7,912 nt of DNA, taken from positions 75,528-83,439 of the forward strand of contig NZ_MOMC01000002.1 in the NCBI RefSeq assembly GCF_001983105.1. Reading direction: 5' to 3'. Shown here piece by piece: positions 1 to 4,562 of this stretch (position 1 is the first letter of the stretch; every line of letters begins with the position of its first letter). Origin of the DNA: Pseudofrankia asymbiotica. Lineage in GTDB: Bacteria; Actinomycetota; Actinomycetes; Frankiales; Frankiaceae. The notes below the pieces were generated by a model. It did not search any database and was not told the DNA's origin. It was given only the letters and a program-made list of their open reading frames with translations. The translations under genes were made by a program, and so were the position numbers.

Positions 1-575
1 TGGAAGGCGATCTTGACGTCGTCGCCCGGCTTCGCCTTGCTGATCTCCTCGCGCAGCTCGACCTGGGAATGCACCGGCGTGCCGTTGACCTCGGTGACGA
101 CGTCGCCGGGTGACAGCTTGCCCGTCGCCGGCGAGTCCCCGGGGACGGCGACCACGACGACCGATGTACCGGTGGACTCGATGCCGAGCTCGGTCAGTGC
201 CGCCGCGGTCGCCTGATCCTGCGAGTCCAGCATCGCCTGGGTGTTCTCCTGCTGGATCTGCGCCTGCGACGAGCCAGGCGGCTCGATCAGCTCGCGGGGG
301 ACGACCGCGCGGTCCCCGTCGGCCCAGTCCTCGAGGGCGCCCAGCAGGTTCAGCCGCGGCGTCTCCTCGACGGTCGTGAGCTCCAGCTTTCCACTGGTCG
401 GGTAGGTCTGGCGTCCCTCGATGTCAATCAGGGTCACGCCTTTGACGCTGCCGAGCGTGTCTGTCACCGGCCCCGGGGCCAGCGTCACGAACGGCACCGG
501 AAGCCACAGCCCCGCTATCCCCAGCACCAGTGCGAGCACCGATGCGACGACCAGGGTCTGCGTCCTGCGGGCCAT
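1..575 (-). CDS. YlbL-type PDZ domain / Lon-like protease, N-terminal part (runs off left edge)
   Basis: The visible 191 residues start at ATG (575) with a short basic stretch (MARRTQ), then one hydrophobic segment at about residues 7-29 that acts as a signal anchor. This is followed by the family-typical stretch FVTLAPGPVTDTLG and the conserved region around TYPTSGKLELTTV (58-69). A PDZ domain begins near residue 138 (VVVVAVPGDSPATGKL, then GDVVTEVNGTPV at 157-168). In this family the PDZ domain is followed by an S16 (Lon-like) protease domain with a Ser-Lys dyad. That part lies beyond the window, so catalytic competence cannot be judged. The protein should be membrane-anchored with its protease domain outside the cytoplasm. 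It is the last visible gene of a minus-strand series, 96 bp after the membrane protein gene. No good Shine-Dalgarno precedes the ATG, but a TAGACT -10-like hexamer sits seven bases upstream, suggesting a leaderless start. The family assignment rests on recognised motifs and is fairly sure. Confidence 0.9.
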   Translation of the reverse strand, partial: MARRTQTLVVASVLALVLGIAGLWLPVPFVTLAPGPVTDTLGSVKGVTLIDIEGRQTYPTSGKLELTTVEETPRLNLLGALEDWADGDRAVVPRELIEPPGSSQAQIQQENTQAMLDSQDQATAAALTELGIESTGTSVVVVAVPGDSPATGKLSPGDVVTEVNGTPVHSQVELREEISKAKPGDDVKIAF

Positions 576-582
576 GTCCCGC

Positions 583-588
583 AGTCTA
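583..588 (-). promoter_or_regulatory. Candidate -10 element (TAGACT) of the PDZ protease gene
   Basis: On the minus strand TAGACT fits the actinobacterial TANNNT -10 pattern and is seven bases from the ATG at 575, which would place transcription start at or beside the start codon. Two overlapping 8-bp palindromes, CTACGTAG (586-593) and TAGGCCTA (591-598), cover the same spot and could bind a regulator. I see no good -35 match. Confidence 0.4.
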
Positions 589-665
589 CGTAGGCCTAGA
601 TCCCGACGATGGCTACCGCCGGCCGGTGGGGGCTCACAGGGAGATGCCAGACCTTGACCTGAGAT

Positions 666-693
666 GTCCGCTCATCCGACCGGGTGAGCGGAC
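666..693 (-). terminator. Hairpin over the stop codon of the membrane protein gene
   Basis: GTCCGCTCA (666-674) and TGAGCGGAC (685-693) form a perfect 9-bp stem. Two more G-C pairs are possible inside, across a mismatch, leaving a four-base loop. The TGA stop of the upstream gene (672-674) lies inside one arm. There is no U-tract, which is common for terminator-like hairpins in high-GC actinobacteria. It could also act on mRNA stability. Confidence 0.5.
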
Positions 694-1223
694 TCGCCCC
701 CCTGCGACCCGGGCGCCTCGGGCGACTCCGGCAGCCGCGCGGGCTTGGCGTCCGCCGAGCCCGCTGGCGTCCGGCCTTCGACCGCCCGCGCGGCCGGGAC
801 GACGGCTCCTACCCGCGGAGACTCACCTGGCCGCTCCACCATCGCCTCGTAGGCCGTGGGCACCGCCCCGGGCCCCCGAGCGACGTCGTCCGGATAGACG
901 GCGTGCGCCTCGTGATGCTCCGCCGCGGGCTGAGGGGCAGCGTCGGCGACCCGGGCTCGGCGGCTCCCTGGGCCGCGCCGGTCCGACGGGGACTTCGCGG
1001 GGCGCCCAGGAGCCTCCGGCTCGTCCGAGCCGGCCGCGGGAGCACGGCCGCCGTCCGGCGAACTCCTCGAAACGGGATCAACGGGCCTCGCGAGCGCGTC
1101 CATGCTCCGGCGGTAGCCCTCGATGGTGATCATCGCTTCTCGGGCTCGCTTCGGACGACCGCGCGACGCGGTCCACAGCAGCGCCAGCAACAGCGCCGCG
1201 GGGGGAATCAGAAGCATCCACAT
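672..1223 (-). CDS. Small single-pass membrane protein with disordered tail, function unknown
   Basis: A 183-aa protein. Residues 1-18 are strongly hydrophobic (WMLLIPPAALLLALLW) and are followed at once by a basic stretch (SRGRPKRAR), so the N-terminus is predicted to be a membrane anchor with the rest in the cytoplasm. A short ordered-looking part follows (ITIEGYRRSMDALARPV, about 32-48). Residues from about 50 to the end are rich in Pro, Ala, Arg, Glu and Ser and look disordered. Comparable short proteins, a transmembrane helix plus a Y/F-R-x-x-L-x-A-L-type segment, occur beside moaE and PDZ protease genes in other actinobacteria, as far as I remember, but no function is known to me. A GAGG five bases before the ATG is a reasonable ribosome site. 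M3 is a near-equivalent alternative start. The long tail is probably poorly conserved. The reading frame is supported by codon usage and the N-terminus, not by a domain match. Confidence 0.7.
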   Translation of the reverse strand: MWMLLIPPAALLLALLWTASRGRPKRAREAMITIEGYRRSMDALARPVDPVSRSSPDGGRAPAAGSDEPEAPGRPAKSPSDRRGPGSRRARVADAAPQPAAEHHEAHAVYPDDVARGPGAVPTAYEAMVERPGESPRVGAVVPAARAVEGRTPAGSADAKPARLPESPEAPGSQGGESAHPVG

Positions 1224-1262
1224 GGCGGCCTCGACGCGAGGGGAGGGGGAAACGAACGAGGG

Positions 1263-1301
1263 GGTTGACCAGGAAGGTTGGGATCAGCGGAGAGGTTGAC
1301 C
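1263..1301. repeat. Direct repeat GGTTGACC, two exact copies 31 bp apart
   Basis: GGTTGACC occurs at 1263-1270 and 1294-1301, with a partial copy (GGTTG) at 1276. All lie in the 98-bp gap between moaE and the membrane protein gene. The 31-bp period is close to three helical turns, which would suit a regulator binding on one face of the DNA. Chance cannot be excluded for octamers. I see nothing else of note in this gap. Confidence 0.3.
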
Positions 1302-1321
1302 GGCTCTGTCCAGGCCCAGCT

Positions 1322-1807
1322 CTATGGTAGGTGCCCAGCTGAGCAGGCGCCTACCCATTCCGCCGTGCCATCGGCGAACAGCTGGCGCTTCCAGATGGGA
1401 ACCTGGCTCTTGACCTCGTCGATGAGCCGGCGGCACGCGGCGAAGGCCTCGGCCCGGTGCGCGGCCGACGCGGCGGCGACGACCGCGATGTCCCCGATCG
1501 CCAGCAGCCCGGTGCGGTGCACCACCGCCACCGCCAGCACCGGCTCGGCGGCGCCGTCGGCGACCTGGCGGGCGACGGCGGCCATCTCCCGTTCGGCGAG
1601 CGGGTGCGCGACATACTCGAGTTCGACGACGGGACGCCCGCCGTCGTGGTCCCGGACGGTCCCGACGAACAGGGCGGTACCGCCCACCCCGGGCAGCGAG
1701 ACCATGGTCAGACACTCGTCCACTGACAGCGGGGAATCCCGCAGCTCGGCGACGACCAGTGCGCGGCCGTCCGCGCGGACAGGCGTGGCGGCCGGGGAGA
1801 TATCCAT
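1322..1807 (-). CDS. moaE: Molybdopterin synthase catalytic subunit MoaE
   Basis: A 161-aa protein, close to the usual 140-160 aa. MoaE pairs with MoaD, whose C-terminal thiocarboxylate donates sulfur, to convert cyclic pyranopterin monophosphate into molybdopterin in the cytoplasm. Family signatures appear in order: GTALFVGTVRDHDGGR (43-58, containing the conserved Arg52), VVHRTGLLAIGD (95-106), SAAHRAEAFAAC (114-125) and DEVKSQVPIWK (130-140). His117/Arg118 match E. coli His103/Arg104. Lys133 and Lys140 match the catalytic-site Lys119 and Lys126, with the same seven-residue spacing. All expected active-site residues are therefore present. The ATG at 1807 was chosen because it gives family-like length and has TACCGT six bases upstream. 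An in-frame TTG at 1849 would add 14 residues unlike the family. No moaD is next to it; MoaD must be encoded elsewhere. It is the first gene of the minus-strand series and diverges from the DUF2342 gene. Confidence 0.95.
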   Translation of the reverse strand: MDISPAATPVRADGRALVVAELRDSPLSVDECLTMVSLPGVGGTALFVGTVRDHDGGRPVVELEYVAHPLAEREMAAVARQVADGAAEPVLAVAVVHRTGLLAIGDIAVVAAASAAHRAEAFAACRRLIDEVKSQVPIWKRQLFADGTAEWVGACSAGHLP

Positions 1808-1813
1808 ACGGCG

Positions 1814-1819
1814 ACGGTA
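1814..1819 (-). promoter_or_regulatory. Candidate -10 element (TACCGT) of moaE, leaderless spacing
   Basis: Minus-strand TACCGT matches TANNNT and is separated from the moaE ATG by exactly six bases (CGCCGT), so the A of ATG would be +1. The surrounding decamer GGACTACCGT recurs with one change on the opposite strand at 1936-1945. There is no Shine-Dalgarno at normal distance, which supports leaderless translation. Confidence 0.45.
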
Positions 1820-1873
1820 GTCCGTGTGACCGGGCCGGAGCCTTCCCAATCATGCGGCCCGGCGGCGGGCTGG

Positions 1874-1894
1874 CCCAGACCCAACGGGGTCGGG
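1874..1894. repeat. Inverted repeat between the two divergent promoters
   Basis: CCC-A-GACCC (1874-1882) can pair with GGGTC-GGG (1887-1894) around an AACG loop with one bulged A, giving eight base pairs. It sits between the moaE and DUF2342 promoters, so it could be an operator or simply a GC-rich accident. No known regulator site is recognised. Confidence 0.25.
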
Positions 1895-1939
1895 TTCCCG
1901 TCACGATCGGCCGCGCCTGTTTCCCTGCGTCCGCCGGAC

Positions 1940-1945
1940 TACGGT
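1940..1945 (+). promoter_or_regulatory. Candidate -10 element (TACGGT) for the mini-ORF/DUF2342 transcript
   Basis: TACGGT fits TANNNT and is six bases (AGATAC) before the ATG at 1952, placing +1 on that A. A weak -35-like TGTTTC lies at 1918-1923, with a 16-bp spacer. The flanking GGACTACGGT mirrors the moaE promoter decamer. Confidence 0.45.
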
Positions 1946-1951
1946 AGATAC

Positions 1952-1990
1952 ATGTCCGCACAGCGCGCAGCAAGGGTGTCGAGCCGATGA
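1952..1990 (+). CDS. Putative 12-codon leader mini-ORF overlapping the DUF2342 start
   Basis: ATG at 1952 opens a 12-residue reading frame, MSAQRAARVSSR, that stops at TGA 1988-1990. Its stop overlaps the next gene's start as ATGA, the classic arrangement for translational coupling. No ribosome site precedes it, but a TANNNT hexamer six bases upstream would make it a leaderless ORF. The peptide is basic and contains no run of one amino acid, so it does not look like a classic attenuator for an amino-acid operon. It may exist only to load ribosomes for the downstream gene, or may not be translated at all. The call rests on position and spacing only. Confidence 0.4.
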   Translation: MSAQRAARVSSR

Positions 1991-3348
1991 GTAGCCAGTT
2001 TCCCTTCGGCTTCACCCCAGGCGGTGGAGGCGGCGACCCAGAGCAGGGGCCACTCGGTCCGTTCGGCGGCGCGGCGCCGTTCTTCGCCGAACTGGAGAAG
2101 CTGCTGTCCTGGCAGGGCGGCCCGGTCAACTGGGAGCTCGCCCGGCAGGTGGCGGCGCGGACCGTCGGCTCGGACGACCCGGCGATCACCGCGGCGGACG
2201 AGGAGAACGTCGCCGGGGCGCTGCGCATAGCCGACCTCTGGCTCGACCCGGTCACCCCGCTGCCCGCCGGCGGAGCGACGGCGCGGGCCTGGTCACGGCT
2301 GCGCTGGATCGACGCGACGCTCCCGGTCTGGCGGACGCTGTGCGACCCGGTCGCGACGAAGGTGGTCGAGGCGATGCGCGCCGGCCTGTCCGGCGGTCTC
2401 GCTCAGCTCGGCGGTTCCGAGGGCCTGCCGCCGGAGCTCGCGGCGGCGTTGCCGCCCGGCCTCGACCTCGGCCAGCTGATGTCCGCCGGTGGCCCGGTCG
2501 TCGAGATGATGAACCGGGTCGGCGGGATGCTGTTCGGCGCCCAGGTCGGCCAGGCGATCGGGACGCTCGCCGGGGAGGTCGTGTCCTCGACGGAGATCGG
2601 GCTTCCGCTGGCGCCGGCCGGGACGGCCGCCCTGCTGCCGGCGAACGTCGCCGCCTTCGGCGAGGGGCTCGGCGTCGAGGCCGAGGAGGTCCGGATCTAC
2701 CTGGCGCTGCGGGAGGCGACGGCGACCCGGCTGTTCGCCCACGTCCCGTGGCTGCGCGCGCACCTGCTCGGGACCGTGGAGGAGTACGCCCGGGGCATCA
2801 CGGTCGACCAGGAGGCCCTGGGCCAGGTGATGCGGATGGTCGACCCGACCACGATCATGGATCCGGAGAAGCTCACCGAGGCGCTCGGCGAGGACGTGTT
2901 CGCCGACGCCACGACGCCGGAGCAGGAGGCGGCGCTCGGACGCCTGGAGGTCGCGCTCGCCCTCGTCGAGGGCTGGGTCGACCACGTGGCCGACATCGCG
3001 GCCAGCGAGCACCTGCCCGCCGCCGCCCGGCTGCGCGAGATGGTGCGCCGGCGGCGGGCCGAGGGCGGCCCGGCCGAGCAGACCTTCGCGACCCTGGTGG
3101 GCCTGTCCCTGCGGCCCCGGCGGCTGCGGGAGGCCGCGGCGCTGTGGGAGGCGCTGCGGGTGGCACGCGGCGCCGACGGGCGCGACGCCGTCTGGGGCCA
3201 TCCGGACCTGCTGCCGTCGGCGGACGACCTGACCAACCCGGACGGGTTCGTCTCCGGGGCGACGGCGAGCCTGCTCGACCCGATCGCCGAGATCGAGAAG
3301 CTGCGGGACACGCCGCCCGAGGAGCCCGGACCCGACGCGTCGGCGTAG
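1987..3348 (+). CDS. DUF2342 / Zincin_2-family protein, putative zinc metalloprotease fold with degenerate motif
   Basis: A 453-aa protein of normal length for the actinobacterial DUF2342 (Zincin_2) family, usually annotated as a zinc-dependent metalloprotease or putative hydrolase. Recognisable parts are a Gly/Pro-rich N-terminus (1-30), NWELARQVA (48-56), MLFGAQVGQAIGTLAGEV (181-198), LREATATRLFAHVPWLRAHL (241-260), EEYARGITVD (265-274), ALALVEGWVDHV (323-334) and GGPAEQTFATLVGL near the C-terminus. No HExxH is present anywhere. The segment I align with it reads R242-E-A-T-A246, so both histidines are missing. From memory, other actinobacterial members have REAAH here. There is no signal peptide, so it should be cytoplasmic. 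The ATG at 1987 has an AAGGGTG-like ribosome site about ten bases upstream and overlaps the stop of a mini-ORF. It appears to be transcribed alone and ends before a hairpin. Family assignment is strong; enzyme activity is doubtful. Confidence 0.9.
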   Translation: MSSQFPFGFTPGGGGGDPEQGPLGPFGGAAPFFAELEKLLSWQGGPVNWELARQVAARTVGSDDPAITAADEENVAGALRIADLWLDPVTPLPAGGATARAWSRLRWIDATLPVWRTLCDPVATKVVEAMRAGLSGGLAQLGGSEGLPPELAAALPPGLDLGQLMSAGGPVVEMMNRVGGMLFGAQVGQAIGTLAGEVVSSTEIGLPLAPAGTAALLPANVAAFGEGLGVEAEEVRIYLALREATATRLFAHVPWLRAHLLGTVEEYARGITVDQEALGQVMRMVDPTTIMDPEKLTEALGEDVFADATTPEQEAALGRLEVALALVEGWVDHVADIAASEHLPAAARLREMVRRRRAEGGPAEQTFATLVGLSLRPRRLREAAALWEALRVARGADGRDAVWGHPDLLPSADDLTNPDGFVSGATASLLDPIAEIEKLRDTPPEEPGPDASA

Positions 3349-3374
3349 CCGGCACGTGAGCCCCTGGTCGACGA

Positions 3375-3396
3375 GGGCACGCGTGGGGCGCGTCCC
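3375..3396 (+). terminator. Hairpin downstream of the DUF2342 gene
   Basis: GGG-C-ACGCG (3375-3383) pairs with CGCGT-CCC (3389-3396) around a TGGGG loop, giving eight base pairs with one bulged C. It begins 26 bases after the stop codon. There is no U-tract. It is a plausible factor-independent or stabilising 3' structure. Confidence 0.4.
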
Positions 3397-3428
3397 GGCG
3401 CGGACACCTCAGGATCAACGGTTGCCAA

Positions 3429-3460
3429 CCGGGACCAGCCGGCTATCCGCTCGGTCCCGG
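3429..3460. repeat. Inverted repeat CCGGGACC / GGTCCCGG
   Basis: A perfect 8-bp stem with a 16-base loop that itself contains the palindrome AGCCGGCT. It lies in the gene-free stretch and is followed by a small palindrome TCGGTG-A-CACCGA at 3468-3480. It may be a second terminator, an operator or part of an RNA. The sequence alone does not decide. Confidence 0.35.
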
Positions 3461-3662
3461 GTGCCGTTCGGTGACACCGACGAGTCGACTAGGCCGAGCT
3501 GAGACCACCTCAGCGTCACCACCGCGAAGCCCCCGGTAACTCGACTTCGCCGGAGAGAGAAAACCGGAGCGCTGGGCCCGGCCAGGGATTTCTCGCTCAT
3601 ACACGGCATGTATCCACGGCACTCCGGAACGGAGTATCGCCGCGGGCCGGGGGCGTCTCGTT

Positions 3663-3698
3663 CCCGGCGCGCGCCGGACCCTCGGCGCGCGCGCCGGG
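3663..3698. repeat. Strong all-G/C 12-bp inverted repeat
   Basis: CCCGGCGCGCGC (3663-3674) pairs perfectly with GCGCGCGCCGGG (3687-3698) across a 12-base loop. The alternating GC tract is also a potential Z-DNA or cruciform site. It is the strongest stem in the gene-free region, but it is more than 300 bp from either flanking gene, so it is not an obvious terminator for either. Confidence 0.5.
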
Positions 3699-4107
3699 CA
3701 ATCACCGCCGCGCGGACGGCGACCGGGGGACCACGCCTCCGGCCGGCCCGCCGGCCTCGCCTGATGCCCGGCTGGGCAGGATGGGTCCCGCCGCCGCGCG
3801 ACCGCCTGGCCTGGAGACAAGACCTCTGGGTGGACAGGCGATCCAGGTGGCGGGCGCGGGCCGGCCGGCTGAGGACCAGCCCCGCGCCCGAGACGGCCCG
3901 CGCCAGGGACCGGGACGCGATCATGTTTCCCTCGCGCCCTCGGCCCGCGCCCGGGCAGGCGGCCAGCCGACGCGAGCCCACCCGGGTTCGGCGAAGCCGC
4001 GCGGCCGATGGCCGGCCCTCGGCCGTCTCGAACACCGTGTCCGAGCACCACTGGGCGTCCGCGCCCGGCGTCGTGGCCGGGTGGCGGACCTGGGAAGGGA
4101 GATTCGA

Positions 4108-4260
4108 GTGGCCGACAGCTACGAGGGCTACTGCGTCAAGTGCAAGGAGAAGCGCCACTACGAGGGCGAGGTGCGGATCAGCGAGTCAGGCCGACGGATG
4201 GCCAGGGGGACCTGCCCGGTCTGCGGATCGACGATTAACCGGATCCTCGGCAAGGCCTGA
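4108..4260 (+). CDS. DUF5679-type small zinc-ribbon protein (50 aa)
   Basis: A 50-residue protein starting at GTG (4108) with an excellent ribosome site, AAGGGAG, about six bases upstream. It contains two CxxC knuckles, CVKC at 9-12 and CPVC at 36-39. These flank a charged stretch with K-R-H-Y-E-G-E-V and the family-typical SGRRMARGTCPVCG and INRILGKA ending. Four cysteines in this arrangement should bind one zinc ion. The protein matches small actinobacterial proteins annotated as DUF5679. Their function is unknown; a nucleic-acid-binding or protein-binding role is only an inference from the zinc ribbon. It stands alone, with long gene-free stretches on both sides and a strong hairpin terminator 18 bases after the stop, so it is probably its own transcription unit. 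Longer in-frame upstream extensions are rejected because homologues begin at this point and the ribosome site is here. Confidence 0.92.
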   Translation: MADSYEGYCVKCKEKRHYEGEVRISESGRRMARGTCPVCGSTINRILGKA

Positions 4261-4278
4261 CCGCCGGGTAGCGCGGAT

Positions 4279-4318
4279 GCCAGCGGACGCGGCGAAGGTG
4301 GGCCGCCGCGCCGCTGGC
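4279..4318 (+). terminator. Strong hairpin terminator after the zinc-ribbon gene
   Basis: GCCAGCGG (4279-4286) pairs with CCGCTGGC (4311-4318). After one bulged A the stem continues with CGCGGCG (4288-4294) against CGCCGCG (4304-4310). This makes 15 pairs in total with a nine-base loop. It starts 18 bases after the DUF5679 stop. No U-tract follows. Confidence 0.7.
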
Positions 4319-4550
4319 GGATGACGACGGGCTGTCAAATGGCCGCCATCCACAGTCAATCCGCACGGATGCCCGGAGCCGCGGGCGGTGTGCGACCGTG
4401 CGAGCCGCCGGGCCACCGGCCCGCGGGATCGACGATGCCCCGCGGTCGATGGCCCGGCCGCGAGCCGCGGCGTCTGCCCGGAGGCCCGCGGCGACATCCC
4501 GCGACGCTCGTCCCGCGCCTCGCCGTCCACCGGGCGGCACCGGCCGGCCC

Positions 4551-4558
4551 AGGAGGTG
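4551..4558 (+). promoter_or_regulatory. Ribosome binding site deciding the ThiF-like start
   Basis: AGGAGGTG is a near-perfect Shine-Dalgarno, ending four bases before the ATG at 4563. It rules out the longer in-frame extension from a GTG at 4398. Confidence 0.8.
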
Positions 4559-4562
4559 CCCC

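Larger units (their letters stand above)
3349..4107. other. Long intergenic region without a convincing gene
   Basis: These 759 bp separate the DUF2342 and DUF5679 genes. Open frames exist on both strands, but their products are Arg/Pro/Gly-rich, lack recognisable domains, have no ribosome sites and overlap real genes. Visible structure consists of inverted repeats at 3375-3396, 3429-3460, 3498-3514 (GCTGAG/CTCAGC), 3524-3550 (GCGAAG/CTTCGC), 3599-3613 (ATACA/TGTAT), 3621-3635 (ACTCCG/CGGAGT) and 3663-3698. There is also a less GC-rich patch at about 3551-3640. Six-bp stems are expected a few times by chance in DNA this GC-rich, so only the 8-bp and 12-bp stems stand out. I could not identify a promoter or a known structured RNA. 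Confidence 0.5.
4261..4562. other. Intergenic region between the zinc-ribbon and ThiF-like genes
   Basis: About 300 bp without a convincing gene. It holds the terminator at 4279-4318. A relatively AT-rich patch at 4331-4360 carries two GTCAA copies 21 bp apart (4334-4338 and 4355-4359), and ATCGAC/GTCGAT arms lie at 4428-4450. The promoter of the ThiF-like gene should lie here, but no convincing -35/-10 pair is visible. Confidence 0.45.

Noticed and set aside
684..1268. 194-codon plus-strand open frame
   Set aside because: It is antisense to the membrane protein gene, Arg/Gly-rich and without a domain. The minus-strand frame has the convincing hydrophobic N-terminus and ribosome site.
2293..3201. 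302-codon minus-strand open frame
   Set aside because: It is antisense to the DUF2342 gene, which has strong family motifs.
3415..3600. Shorter 61-codon version of the same frame beginning MSEKSLAGPSAP
   Set aside because: Its composition is more protein-like, but it has no Shine-Dalgarno, no correctly spaced -10 and no family I recognise. It is not supportable without conservation data.
3421..3640. Known structured RNA (RNase P RNA, tmRNA, SRP RNA, ydaO-type riboswitch)
   Set aside because: None of the conserved sequence blocks I know for these RNAs is present.
3415..4158. 247-codon minus-strand open frame in the long intergenic region
   Set aside because: It starts antisense inside the zinc-ribbon gene, has no ribosome site or recognisable domain, and its amino-acid composition is Arg-rich and irregular.
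3608..4324. 238-codon plus-strand open frame
   Set aside because: It is Arg/Pro-rich, overlaps the zinc-ribbon gene out of frame and lacks a ribosome site.
4334..4359. Two GTCAA copies 21 bp apart as a regulator site or promoter of the ThiF-like gene
   Set aside because: Pentamers are too short to mean much, and no TANNNT hexamer at a suitable distance completes a promoter.
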